A DNA stretch of 54,694 bases from CAZYBG01 sp964645155 (GCA_964645155.1 CAZYBG010000010.1:1-54694), one strand, 5' to 3'; shown: positions 24,453 through 33,093, numbered from the stretch's first letter. The notes: generated from the letters alone by a model not told the origin. Made by a program: numbers and translations.

Positions 24453-25423
24453 GCACCGGCAGGCGACGCCCGCCGCCGCGCCGGCCCGCGGGCGGCCACT
24501 GCGAGCACGAGGATCACCACGAAGCCCTGCACGAGGTCCTGCGTCCCGCGCGGAAGGCTCAGGATCTGCATGATCGTGACCATCAGGATCAGGAGGATCG
24601 CCGCGAACCACGTGCCGACAGCCGTTCCATGGCCGCCGGCGATCAGCGTTCCGCCCAGCACCACCGCAGCCACCGACTGCAGGAGGTAGGGCTGCCCGAT
24701 CTCGAGGAAGGCCCCGCCGACATAGGCGCCGAGTACGAGCCCCGTGAGCGCGGCGAGCATGCCGCTTGCGATGAAGCCGGTGGTCAGGACGGCGTTGACC
24801 GGCACGCCCGCCAGCCGCGCCGCGGCGCGGCTCTGACCGATGGCAGACAGCCGGCGGCCGTAGACCGTGTGGCGCAGCAGCAGCGCCACGGCTATCACCA
24901 GCGCCAGCGTGACGATCGCGAAGACCGGCACGCCGCCGACCTTGCCGGACGCGAGCCACCTGAGCCCCGGCGCCACCGCGCGCGGCCCGAAGTTCGCGGC
25001 ATTTGTCATGAGCGCAGCCGAGGCGAGGACGTAGCCGCTGGCGAGCGTGGCGATGATCGCGGGAATGCGCAGCCGGATCACGAGGGCCGCGTTCACCAGC
25101 CCGACCCCAGCCCCGAGCCCGATTGCGGCGAGCACGCCGAGCCAGATCCGCCCGTCCTGCCCCTGGACGACCACCAGGGCGAGGAACGCACCCTGCGTCA
25201 GCACGCCCGCAACCGACAGGTCGATGTTGCCCCGCCCCGTGGTCACGACCAGCATCTGGCCGAGCGCCACGCAGGTCAGGAACGAGGCGGAGAGGACGAT
25301 GCCGGACAGCGAGGAGAGGCTCCACCGCCCGGAAACCCCCGAAAGCACGGCCCACAGGATGGCGACGGCGAGCGCCGCCCAGATCCAGCGGTTCGTCTGC
25401 GCGAAGTCCTGGATCGCCCTCAT
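24449..25423 (-). CDS. sugar ABC transporter permease 2 (RbsC-like)
   Basis: A 324-residue inner-membrane protein with about nine spans. TTGRGNIDLSVAGVLTQGAF, IGQSRAAARLAGVPV and VLGGTLIAGGHGTAVGTWFA are typical family sequences. ATG 25423 overlaps the stop of the ATPase-permease fusion (ATGA). It would pair with the permease half of that fusion. Its 3-prime end overlaps that of the RuBisCO-like gene by four bases, stop to stop. Confidence 0.86.
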   Translation of the reverse strand: MRAIQDFAQTNRWIWAALAVAILWAVLSGVSGRWSLSSLSGIVLSASFLTCVALGQMLVVTTGRGNIDLSVAGVLTQGAFLALVVVQGQDGRIWLGVLAAIGLGAGVGLVNAALVIRLRIPAIIATLASGYVLASAALMTNAANFGPRAVAPGLRWLASGKVGGVPVFAIVTLALVIAVALLLRHTVYGRRLSAIGQSRAAARLAGVPVNAVLTTGFIASGMLAALTGLVLGAYVGGAFLEIGQPYLLQSVAAVVLGGTLIAGGHGTAVGTWFAAILLILMVTIMQILSLPRGTQDLVQGFVVILVLAVAARGPARRRASPAGA

Positions 25424-27846
25424 CGGCCGTCCTCGGCCCGGGCGGACAGGCTGCGCACCGCGAGGATGGCGAGGAGGAGGAGGCCCTGCGTCGCCGGGTT
25501 CAGGTTGGACGGGATGCTGAGCATGCCGAGGAGGGCGCCTATCAGCGTAAGGGTGACGGCACCGACGACGGCGCCGAGCGGAGAGATCACCCCGCCGATC
25601 AGCGCCGCGCCGCCCATCACCACGGCTGCCACCGAGATCAGCGTGTAGGACGTGCCCGAATTGATGTCCGAGGCCGAGTTCATGGCGGTCAGCACCAGCC
25701 CCGCCACGGCCAGAAAGCCCCCGGCGATGGCGTAGCGGAGAACGGCGCAGCGCACCGGCGACCAACCGCTCTGCACCATCGCCTGCGGGTTGTTGCCGAA
25801 GCCCCGGAGCGCTACGCCGACCGGCGTGCGGTTGATCCAGATCGCGACCGCCGCGAAGAGGCAGACGAGCAGGATCGACGTGGGAACTCCCGAGATGCGC
25901 CACCGGACGAGCGTTTGCGTCCAGGCCGCAGCCGACCCGCCGGGCGTAGGCTGGATCGACAGGCCGACGCCCAGCCAGATGAACGACGCGCCGAGCGTCA
26001 CCACGATGGCCGGGATCTGGCGCCACTGGATCAGGGCGCCCATCCCGGCATAGCCGACGAGCGCCAGGGCGATGCAGGCGAGGCCGAGCGCGGTGTTCCC
26101 CGGCAGCAGGGTCGCGGCGAGGACCGAGACGAGGGCCGCGAAGGCGCCCGCGCCGAGGTCGATCTCGGACCCGCCGACGATGAACATCTGCGCAAGCGCG
26201 ATGAGCACGAGCGCCACGGCGGGCTTCAGCAGGAGCTCGAGCCCGAAGGCGCTGGCGGCAATGGGGTTGGCGTTGAACATCAGGGCGAGGACGACCGCGA
26301 GGCTCAGGTACGGAAGGAGCACGGAGGCCACCCGAACGGCGCTCAGCGCCCTGTCGCCCGCCTCCTCGGCCAGCCGGGGCGGCGCGCGGAAGGCGGCCTC
26401 GAGGACAGCGGGCGCGGTGATCGCGCCGCCCGACAGGTCGGCTGCGATCCGGCCGCCGGCGAAGACCAGCGCGCGATGGGCATGGTCGAGCTCGGCGTCC
26501 TCGGTCGTGTACCAGACGATGGTCCGGCCCTCGGCCGACAGGTCGTGCAGCAGGCGGTAGAAGTCCTGCTTGGTCGCGACGTCGACGCCTCGCGTCGGAT
26601 CGTCGAGCAGGATGATCGGCGCATCGCCGACGAGCGCGCGCGCCACCAGCGCCTTCTGCTGGTTCCCCCCGCTCAGTTCGCCGATCGGCGAATCCAGTCG
26701 GGCCGGGTCGAGCCGCAGACGCCCGGCCGGCTCCAGCGCCGCCGCCCGGTCCGCCACACGGTCCACGCGCGAGAGGCCGGGCCGCCCCGCCCACCGCCCG
26801 ACCGCGATATTCGACAGGACGTCCCACAGCGGGAAGACCCCCTCTTTCTGCCGGTCGCCGGCGACGAAGGCCGCCCGCGCCTGCCGCGCCGTCCCCTCCG
26901 CGCCGCGGAACAGCGCGTGGAGGAAGGCGTGCTGCCCGCTGCCCTCGAGCCCGGCGAGGGCCACGATCTCGCCGGCGTGGAGGCCGAGCTCCCCGTCGGA
27001 CCAGGGCGGGCCCACCCGCATCAGCGGTGCGCCGCGCGATGCCGCGGCGGCCGCCGCGGCCCGTCCTGCGCACGTGTCCTCATCGCGCCCGCCCATCAGG
27101 TCGATGAGATGCGCGACCGAGGTCTCGCCGACCCGTCCGCGCCAGACGAGCCGCCCGTTGCGCAGGAGCGCGACGGCCGTCGCGATCTCGGTGATCTCCT
27201 TGAGCTTGTGGCTGATGTAGATGAAGGCCAGTCCCGCCACCGCCTGCGCGTGGACGAACGAGATCAGCTGGCCCGCGCGCCGGGCCGAGAGCGATGAGGT
27301 AGGTTCGTCGAGGATGATGAGCCGGACACCCGGGGTTGCCGCCGCGCGGGCGATCTCGACCATCTGCCGTTCGCCGAGGGTGAGGCTGCCGACCTCGGCG
27401 TTCACGGCGATCCCGTGCTCGGGGAAGACCGCGTCGAGCGCCGCCAGCGCGCGGGTCCGATACGGCCCGCGCCAGCCGGGCAGCGGCCGCGACATGTCCG
27501 GCGCCTCGACGAAGAAGTTCTCGGCCACCGTCAGGTTGGTGCAGAGCGACAGGTCCTGGTGCACCATGCGGATCCCGTGCGCCTGCGCCGCAGCGGCCGT
27601 ATGGCCGGCGCGGGCCGCCTGCCCGTCGATCAGGATCTCGCCCGCCGTTGCAGGCACGACGCCGCAGAGCACCTTCATCAGCGTCGACTTGCCCGCGCCG
27701 TTGCCGCCGACGAGGCCGATCACCTCTCCCGGCCGGATGTCGAGGTCGACGCCGTCGGTCGCCAGCGTCGCGTCGTAGCTCTTGGTGATGCGGCGAAGGG
27801 CGACGAGGGGCGCCGCGGGCGTCGTGGTCTCGGCGGCGACGTTCAT
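25420..27846 (-). CDS. ABC transporter ATPase-permease fusion (NBD1-NBD2-TMD)
   Basis: An 808-residue protein. Residues about 12-250 are NBD1 with Walker A GGNGAGKST, signature LTLGERQ and Walker B LIILDEPT. Residues about 265-490 are NBD2 with degenerate Walker A GLEGSGQHAF, signature LSGGNQQK and Walker B IILLDDPTRGVD, where the usual catalytic Glu is Asp. Residues about 505-805 are an RbsC-like permease with GGSEIDLGAGAFAAL, GNNPQAMVQSGW and VMGGAALIGGVISPLGA. No stop or frameshift separates the halves. ATG 27846 precedes NVAAETTTPAAP. A dimer partner permease follows; the binding protein precedes. Confidence 0.88.
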   Translation of the reverse strand: MNVAAETTTPAAPLVALRRITKSYDATLATDGVDLDIRPGEVIGLVGGNGAGKSTLMKVLCGVVPATAGEILIDGQAARAGHTAAAAQAHGIRMVHQDLSLCTNLTVAENFFVEAPDMSRPLPGWRGPYRTRALAALDAVFPEHGIAVNAEVGSLTLGERQMVEIARAAATPGVRLIILDEPTSSLSARRAGQLISFVHAQAVAGLAFIYISHKLKEITEIATAVALLRNGRLVWRGRVGETSVAHLIDLMGGRDEDTCAGRAAAAAAASRGAPLMRVGPPWSDGELGLHAGEIVALAGLEGSGQHAFLHALFRGAEGTARQARAAFVAGDRQKEGVFPLWDVLSNIAVGRWAGRPGLSRVDRVADRAAALEPAGRLRLDPARLDSPIGELSGGNQQKALVARALVGDAPIILLDDPTRGVDVATKQDFYRLLHDLSAEGRTIVWYTTEDAELDHAHRALVFAGGRIAADLSGGAITAPAVLEAAFRAPPRLAEEAGDRALSAVRVASVLLPYLSLAVVLALMFNANPIAASAFGLELLLKPAVALVLIALAQMFIVGGSEIDLGAGAFAALVSVLAATLLPGNTALGLACIALALVGYAGMGALIQWRQIPAIVVTLGASFIWLGVGLSIQPTPGGSAAAWTQTLVRWRISGVPTSILLVCLFAAVAIWINRTPVGVALRGFGNNPQAMVQSGWSPVRCAVLRYAIAGGFLAVAGLVLTAMNSASDINSGTSYTLISVAAVVMGGAALIGGVISPLGAVVGAVTLTLIGALLGMLSIPSNLNPATQGLLLLAILAVRSLSARAEDGR

Positions 27847-27893
27847 CGGCGGGACGCGGTCCTTCGGGGGCGCCGGACGCCCGAGGCAGGGGA

Positions 27894-27916
27894 CGGGCGG
27901 CCGGCGGGGCCGCCCG
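27894..27916 (-). other. stem-loop between SBP2 and the ATPase-permease fusion
   Basis: CGGGCGGC (27894-27901) pairs with GCCGCCCG (27909-27916), eight pairs across a seven-base loop, eight bases past the binding-protein stop. No T run follows on the minus strand. It is placed like the stems at 15269 and 46721 and probably protects binding-protein mRNA or slows read-through. Confidence 0.55.
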
Positions 27917-27923
27917 CAGGGCT

Positions 27924-28955
27924 TCAGTTGCTCAGCAGGTTCTCCTGCACCCACTCGAGCGAGTAGCTCGGGCTGATGATCATGCCGGAGGGCAGGTCAG
28001 CGTAGTCCTGCAGGTTCGCTGCGTCCACGGTCGCCACGGGCATGATCATCTCGCGCGGCGGTTCGGCGCCCCCAAGCATCGCAGCGGCAAGCCACAGCAC
28101 GGCACCGCCGATGCCCGGCGTCGTGTTCATCGACACGGTCTGGTAGCCGTTCTTCGCGTTCTGCTCGGCCCACCACTTCACGAAGTCGGTGCCGCCGCCG
28201 CCCTCGATCACCGGCATCTTCTCGGCGTAGGGACCGCCGTACTGGAGGAATGCCTGCGCGATGCCCATGTCGTCGCTGCCGCCCTGCGCCAGCACGACAT
28301 CGACCTGTGGCAGGCTCGGCAGCACGTTGGCGATGGCACTCTGCGCGATGGCCGCGGTGGCCTGACCGTAAACCTCGGCCACGACCGTGACGTCGGGATA
28401 GTCCTTCAGCACCTCCATCTGCGCCTCGTACATCGCCGCGTCAGGCGCGGACCCCGCCACACCGCGGACGACGATGGCGTTGCCCTTGCCGCCGACCAGG
28501 TCGAGCGCGGCGCGCGCCTGGGTCTGCTTGTAGCCCTTGAAGTCGAAGTTGAGCTGGTAGTTGCAGGGCTCCGAGGCCACCGAGTCGAAACTGATGACCG
28601 TGATGCCGGCGGCGCAGGCTTCGCCGATCACGCCATTGAGCGCCGTTTCCGAAGCCGCGTTGATCGCGATGACGTCCACGCCCCGGAGGATCAGTTCGGC
28701 CATATGGGCCTGCTGCTGCACGACCGAACCGTCGCCGTTCATCACGATATACTCGCCGATCAGGCCCTCGGCCTTGGCCTCCTCCGCAGCCTCCTCGAAG
28801 GCGGTTACCATCTGCTGGCGCCAGGTGTTTCCGAAGAACGAGTTCGACAGGGCCACCACCGGCCCGTCCTGTGCCGAGGCCGGTGCCGTCAGAGCCAGGC
28901 CGGCCCCGAGTCCCGCGGCGAGCGCCACCGTCTTCAGGGTTCTATTCCACGACAT
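27924..28955 (-). CDS. sugar ABC transporter substrate-binding protein 2
   Basis: A 343-residue periplasmic binding protein. Signal peptide LKTVALAAGLGAGLALTAPASA leads to QDGPVVALSNSFFGNTWRQQ, the ribose-type N lobe, then GVDVIAINAASETALN, ITVISFDSV and VVLAQGGSDDMGIAQAF. The GGGAGG site precedes ATG 28955. It differs clearly from binding protein 1 in sequence, so the two importers are not recent duplicates. The NanR-like site 60 bases upstream suggests shared control with the catabolic genes; the ligand could be apiose, an apiose-containing glycoside or an unrelated sugar. Confidence 0.86.
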   Translation of the reverse strand: MSWNRTLKTVALAAGLGAGLALTAPASAQDGPVVALSNSFFGNTWRQQMVTAFEEAAEEAKAEGLIGEYIVMNGDGSVVQQQAHMAELILRGVDVIAINAASETALNGVIGEACAAGITVISFDSVASEPCNYQLNFDFKGYKQTQARAALDLVGGKGNAIVVRGVAGSAPDAAMYEAQMEVLKDYPDVTVVAEVYGQATAAIAQSAIANVLPSLPQVDVVLAQGGSDDMGIAQAFLQYGGPYAEKMPVIEGGGGTDFVKWWAEQNAKNGYQTVSMNTTPGIGGAVLWLAAAMLGGAEPPREMIMPVATVDAANLQDYADLPSGMIISPSYSLEWVQENLLSN

Positions 28956-29014
28956 TCCTGTCCTCCCTTGAGTTCATCCCCGCCCCCGAAGGACGGCGGA
29001 CCGGCCATGAGCAT

Positions 29015-29031
29015 ATCATACCATTACATCA
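29015..29031 (-). promoter_or_regulatory. NanR-like site C and promoter region of the second importer
   Basis: ATCATACCA at 29015-29023 reads TGGTATGAT on the minus strand, matching cores A and B, with a further TGATGTAA just upstream. TATGAT within the core would also serve as a -10 element, so binding would block polymerase. It lies 60 bases upstream of binding protein 2. The rest of 28956-29385 is GC-rich with no gene that I can support. Confidence 0.55.
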
Positions 29032-29385
29032 TGTGAAGTCGCTCGCGGCGCTGGTGCATGGCTCTGCAAGACCGGCCCGGAATCTGCCCGCCCCCGCGCC
29101 GTTCGAGAATGACGTCCGGCGCGCCCCCGCTGCGGCCGGTTGGGCGCGGCGCGGCGTCGTCCTGACGATGTCGGGCGCGGGACGAGGTCGCGCGGCGCGC
29201 CCGGTCGGGGCGCGTCCAGTCGGTGCGGACGTTACGAGACCAAGCCAGCTGCTCCGCGATGCAGGCGGGTGCGCCCTCGGGACCGGCGCTGAATCGGGGG
29301 GTGGCAAATGCCGGCCGTGCTCCGACTTCCCGTACCAAGCCCGTGGGTCAGCGACGGTGCAGATCAGCCAGCGCACTGGAAGGAC

Positions 29386-29462
29386 TGGCGGACCCGGAGC
29401 GATTCGAACGCCCGACCCCCAGATTCGTAGTCTGGTGCTCTATCCAGCTGAGCTACGGGTCC
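29386..29462 (-). tRNA. tRNA-Arg (anticodon ACG)
   Basis: A 77-base cloverleaf on the minus strand including encoded CCA (29386-29388). Acceptor arms are GGACCCG (29456-29462) and CGGGTCC (29390-29396). The D arm contains GCTCAGCTGGATAGAGC, the anticodon loop is CTACGAA between CAGA and TCTG, and the T arm has GTTCGAATC. Anticodon ACG (probably edited to ICG) reads CGN arginine codons. The 3-prime end points towards the catabolic locus. Confidence 0.95.
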
Positions 29463-29472
29463 GTGCGGGCGG

Positions 29473-29501
29473 GATGTAGCGGCAGCCGAATAGTGTTGCA
29501 A
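29473..29501 (-). promoter_or_regulatory. sigma70 promoter of tRNA-Arg
   Basis: On the minus strand TTGCAA (29496-29501) and TACATC (29473-29478) are separated by exactly 17 bases, and the tRNA begins 11 bases later. The promoter fits in the 46-base gap after the sensor kinase stop. Confidence 0.6.
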
Positions 29502-29508
29502 GCGCGAA

Positions 29509-30915
29509 TCATTCTGCCGCTTCGCCCAGCGCGACCACCGACTTGGGCAGGCGGATCACGAATTCCGTTCCGTCCTTGCCGGAGCGGACCAGATCGAGGC
29601 GGCCGCCATGGCCGCGCACCAGTTCGGCCGCGATGGCAAGCCCGAGCCCCGATCCGCCCTTCCGCGTGCCGCCGGAAAACGGCTGGAACAGGTGCTCGCG
29701 CGCCTTCGGCGGAAGCCCCGGGCCGGTATCGACCACGGCGATGGACCAGGTTGCGTCGTCCTCGTCCGCCCGCACCGCGATCTCGCCCGCACCACCGGTC
29801 GCCTCGATGGCCTGGCGGGCGTTGCGGACAAGGTTGGCCAGAACCCGGTAGAGTTGCTCGGCATCGGCACGCAGGGTCATGCCGCCGGGCACGTCCTCGG
29901 CAAAGCTCACCTCGGCATCGCCGGCGGCCAGCCGCTCGCTGTCGAGCACGTCGCTCACCAGTTGCGCGAGGCGGACGCGGTCGAGTGCGGGCGGCGGTTC
30001 CTCGGCCTTGCCGAAGGTGAGCGTCGCCTCGCACAGGTTCACCGCCCGGGCGATCGACCCGACGAGTTTCGGGGCGGCGCGCTTCACGATCGGGTCCTCG
30101 CTCTGCTCCATCCGGTCGGCGAAGAGCTGCGCCGAGGTCAGGATGTTGCGCAGGTCGTGGCTGATCTTGGCGACCGCCTGGCCGAGCTGGGCCAGCCGCT
30201 CCTTCTGCCGGAGCGAGCCGGTCAGTTGCGTCTGCATCTTGCGCAGCGCCTCCTCGGCCTCCCGCAGCTCCAGCACCCCGGCCGTCGGCGCGATGATCCG
30301 CCGGGCGTCCTCGGGCGCTTCGGCATAGCTCTGCATGTGGGTCACGACACGGCGGATCGGCATCACGAGGAAATGCCGCACGGCGAGAAACAGCAGGCCC
30401 GCCGTCACCGCCGAGATCACCGCCGAAAGGACGAGGATGCGCAGGCCGTAGTCGATCATGGCCGCGCGCAGCGGCTGGCTCGCCATCGTCACCTCGATCA
30501 GGAGGCCGGCGGCGCGCACCGGCTCGCCGATCACGCGGATGACGTGGTCTTCAGTCCGCCAGAGCCCGAGCATCGCGTCGCGGATCAGCTCCCACGCCGA
30601 AGGGTCGCGCAGATCGAAGGTCGCCTCGATCGGCGCCGGGATCGGCGAGGACAGCATCAGCTCGCGCGCCTCGTCGCGCCGCAGCACGATGTTGAAGACC
30701 TCGGCGTTCTCAAGAAGCTCGGCCTCGAGCGCGGGCGAGATCATGTCCTCGGCGGCGATCTGGCTCAGCGCCGCGATCTGCGACCGCTCGAGGCGCGACA
30801 GCAGGTAGTCCTGCCGGAAGCGCGCCACCGAGGGGACGAAGATGAGTACCTCGGCCAGCATCACGAAGATGACGGTGAGGATCAGGAGCCGGCCGGAGAG
30901 CGTCTTGAAGAACAT
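29509..30915 (-). CDS. orphan sensor histidine kinase
   Basis: A 468-residue inner-membrane kinase. Span 1 is RLLILTVIFVMLAEVLIFVP, the periplasmic sensor covers about 35-185, span 2 is LSAVISAVTAGLLFLAV, then a HAMP segment. HisKA has AKISHDLRN, with the phospho-accepting His. HATPase_c shows NLVRNARQAIE (N box), DTGPGLP (G1), and GGSGLGLAI (G2). ATG 30915 (MFFKTLSGRL) begins the cytoplasmic N terminus. No response regulator is adjacent. The gene runs with the flavin oxidoreductase and TVP38 genes upstream, 26 bases away. Confidence 0.9.
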   Translation of the reverse strand: MFFKTLSGRLLILTVIFVMLAEVLIFVPSVARFRQDYLLSRLERSQIAALSQIAAEDMISPALEAELLENAEVFNIVLRRDEARELMLSSPIPAPIEATFDLRDPSAWELIRDAMLGLWRTEDHVIRVIGEPVRAAGLLIEVTMASQPLRAAMIDYGLRILVLSAVISAVTAGLLFLAVRHFLVMPIRRVVTHMQSYAEAPEDARRIIAPTAGVLELREAEEALRKMQTQLTGSLRQKERLAQLGQAVAKISHDLRNILTSAQLFADRMEQSEDPIVKRAAPKLVGSIARAVNLCEATLTFGKAEEPPPALDRVRLAQLVSDVLDSERLAAGDAEVSFAEDVPGGMTLRADAEQLYRVLANLVRNARQAIEATGGAGEIAVRADEDDATWSIAVVDTGPGLPPKAREHLFQPFSGGTRKGGSGLGLAIAAELVRGHGGRLDLVRSGKDGTEFVIRLPKSVVALGEAAE

Positions 30916-30941
30916 CGTTGCCCCTCGCGCCCGGCCGGCTG

Positions 30942-32363
30942 TCAGGGAATGGTCCGCTGCACAAATCCGACGACGCGCTTGACCCAAGGACTATCAAAGA
31001 GCCTGGGGGAAAAATAGGCGCCGGCCGCCCGTTTGTTAACCTCGTTCAGCGTCGGGTATGGCAGGACGGTGTTGGCGATCGCCGTCATCTTCAGCCGATT
31101 GGCGATGGCCATTGCCCAGAGGGCGATCAGCTCGCCGGCCTGCGCGCCAACGATCGAGGCGCCGACCGGGCGCCCCCCGACCACCATCACCTTGAGAAGG
31201 CCGGTCGTCCTGCCTTCCGCGACGGCGCGGTCGTTCTCGTGGTAGTGCCACTGCACGACGGTCAGCGCCGAGCCGTGCTTGTTCCTCGCCTCGGCCTCGG
31301 TGAGGCCGACCTGCGCGAGTTCGGGATCGGTGTAGGTGGCCCAGGGAATGTGGGTTGCCTTGGCCTTCGCGGGCAGGCCGAACAGCATGGAGCGGACGAC
31401 GACGCCGGCATGGTAGCCCGCGACATGGGTGAACTGGAGGCCGCCGGCCGCGTCGCCGACGGCATAGACCCTGCGGTTTGTCGTCGACCTGAGGTCGTCG
31501 CCGACCTTCACGCCGCGCCGGTCGTGGGCGACGCCCGCCCTGTCGAGATCGAGCCGGTCGAGGTTCACCTTGCGGCCGACGGCGACGAGGAGATGGCTGC
31601 CCTCGAACACCCTGCCGTCCTTTGTCCTGACGCGGATCGCGCCGGCTTGGCCGGTGATCTCCTCGGCCAGCGCGTCCTCGGCGATCTCGACGCCCTCCTC
31701 GCGCAGCCTGTCAAGGACGATCGCCGCCAGTTCCGGGTCGTCCTTGGCCATCGCCTTCGCGCCCTCGATCACCGTCACGCGGCAGCCGAGGCGAAGATGC
31801 GCCTGCGCCATCTCCATGCCGATGGGGCCGCCGCCGATGATCAGCAGGTGGTCGGGGCGCTCGCGCAGGTCGAAGATCGTCTCGTTGGTGTGGTACGGCA
31901 CCGCATCGAGGCCGGGGATCGGCGGCACGAGCGGGCCGGAGCCGGTGGCGATCACGAAGCGCCTGGCCGCGATGACCTGATCGCCTGCCTGCAGTTCGGT
32001 CGGCGAGATGAACCGGCCCCAGTCGCGGATCACATGGACGCCGAGGCCCTCGAACCGCTCCTGGCTGTCGAGGGGGGCGATGGTGTCAATCACACGGTGC
32101 ACGTGGTCCTTGGCTTCGGCGTAGCTGACCTGCGGCGCGACCGGGGCGACGCCGTAGGCGCCGCCGCTGCGCATCGCATGCGCGTGCTTGCCGGCCGCGA
32201 TCAGCGCCTTAGACGGCACGCAGCCGTAGTTCAGGCAGTCGCCCCCCATCTTGTGGCCTTCGACCAGCACCACCCTGGCGCCCATCTGCACCGCGCCGGC
32301 GGCAACCGAGAGCCCGCCCGAGCCGGCGCCGATGACGCAGATGTCCGTCGCGATCCGCGCCAT
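30942..32363 (-). CDS. FAD-dependent pyridine nucleotide-disulfide oxidoreductase (mercuric reductase-like)
   Basis: A 473-residue class I flavin disulfide reductase. The FAD motif is VIGAGSGGLSVAAGA near residue 10; the redox-active pair is GGDCLNYGCVPSKALI near 41; the NAD motif is LLIIGGGPIGMEMA near 175; the second FAD motif is VYAVGDAAGG near 307. The C-terminal dimer region reads VLPYPTLNEV where lipoamide dehydrogenase has the catalytic HPHPTLSE, so the catalytic His is missing. It lacks the mercury-binding N domain and C-terminal Cys pair. It overlaps or abuts the TVP38 gene, a pairing known as both separate genes and fusions. Confidence 0.85.
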   Translation of the reverse strand: MARIATDICVIGAGSGGLSVAAGAVQMGARVVLVEGHKMGGDCLNYGCVPSKALIAAGKHAHAMRSGGAYGVAPVAPQVSYAEAKDHVHRVIDTIAPLDSQERFEGLGVHVIRDWGRFISPTELQAGDQVIAARRFVIATGSGPLVPPIPGLDAVPYHTNETIFDLRERPDHLLIIGGGPIGMEMAQAHLRLGCRVTVIEGAKAMAKDDPELAAIVLDRLREEGVEIAEDALAEEITGQAGAIRVRTKDGRVFEGSHLLVAVGRKVNLDRLDLDRAGVAHDRRGVKVGDDLRSTTNRRVYAVGDAAGGLQFTHVAGYHAGVVVRSMLFGLPAKAKATHIPWATYTDPELAQVGLTEAEARNKHGSALTVVQWHYHENDRAVAEGRTTGLLKVMVVGGRPVGASIVGAQAGELIALWAMAIANRLKMTAIANTVLPYPTLNEVNKRAAGAYFSPRLFDSPWVKRVVGFVQRTIP

Positions 32364-32364
32364 C

Positions 32365-33093
32365 TCAGATGTCCTTCCGGCCGAGGATCCTGAGCAGGAT
32401 CGGCAGCGCCGCAAGCAGACACAGCGCCAGGATCGGCCCGAGGATCTGCGGCTCGAAGATGATGCCGAGGTCGGGTGTCTCGCCGCGGGCGAAGACCTCG
32501 CCCAGCCCCGCGCCCACCCAGGTATAGACGACGGCGCCGGGCACGATGCCGAAGAACGTGGTGAAGACGAACCGCCCGAGCGAGACGCTGACGAGTGCCG
32601 GCAGCAGGTTCGCCACGAAGAACGGCACCGCCGGCACGAGGCGCAGCAGGAACAGCACCGAAAGCTCGTTCTCGCGCAGGCCCTCGCGGAGCCGCGCGAT
32701 ACGCCCCTCGGAGGCGTCGAGCCTCGCGGCCAGCCGGTCGCCGAGGCCCCAGCGCGCGGCCAGGAAGATCGCGGTGGCGCCGATCGTCGCGGCGGTCACG
32801 TTGAACAACGCGCCGGGGAAGACCCCGAACAGAAAGCCGCCGGTCAGCGTGGCGATCGTGGCGCCGGGAAGCGAGAAGGCGACGATCGCGACATAGACGG
32901 CGACAAAGCCAAGCGCGGTCAGCGCGAAGTTCGCGTCGCGGAAGGCGATCAGCCGGTCGCGGTTCTCTGCCAGCGCCTCGAAGGACAGGTAGTCGCGCAG
33001 CGTGAAGGCGCCAACCGCGGCGACGATCGCGATCGCGATCAGAGGCAGGCGGCGGGCTAATCCCGGCTTCGTCTCTTGCGTGGTCTCGATCAT
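32365..33093 (-). CDS. TVP38/TMEM64 family inner-membrane protein
   Basis: A 242-residue membrane protein with six or so spans. The SNARE-associated/DedA-like core contains FSLPGATIATLTGGFLFG, NVTAATIGATAIFLAARW and LRLVPAVPFFVANLLPAL, ending with FFGIVPGAVVYTWVGAGLG. These are presumed lipid or small-solute transporters. ATG 33093 starts MIETTQETKPG. Its stop touches the oxidoreductase start, suggesting joint function with the reductase. Confidence 0.85.
   Translation of the reverse strand: MIETTQETKPGLARRLPLIAIAIVAAVGAFTLRDYLSFEALAENRDRLIAFRDANFALTALGFVAVYVAIVAFSLPGATIATLTGGFLFGVFPGALFNVTAATIGATAIFLAARWGLGDRLAARLDASEGRIARLREGLRENELSVLFLLRLVPAVPFFVANLLPALVSVSLGRFVFTTFFGIVPGAVVYTWVGAGLGEVFARGETPDLGIIFEPQILGPILALCLLAALPILLRILGRKDI

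Noticed and set aside
30942..32363. Mercury resistance gene merA
   Set aside because: No N-terminal heavy-metal domain, no C-terminal Cys pair and no merR/merT neighbours.
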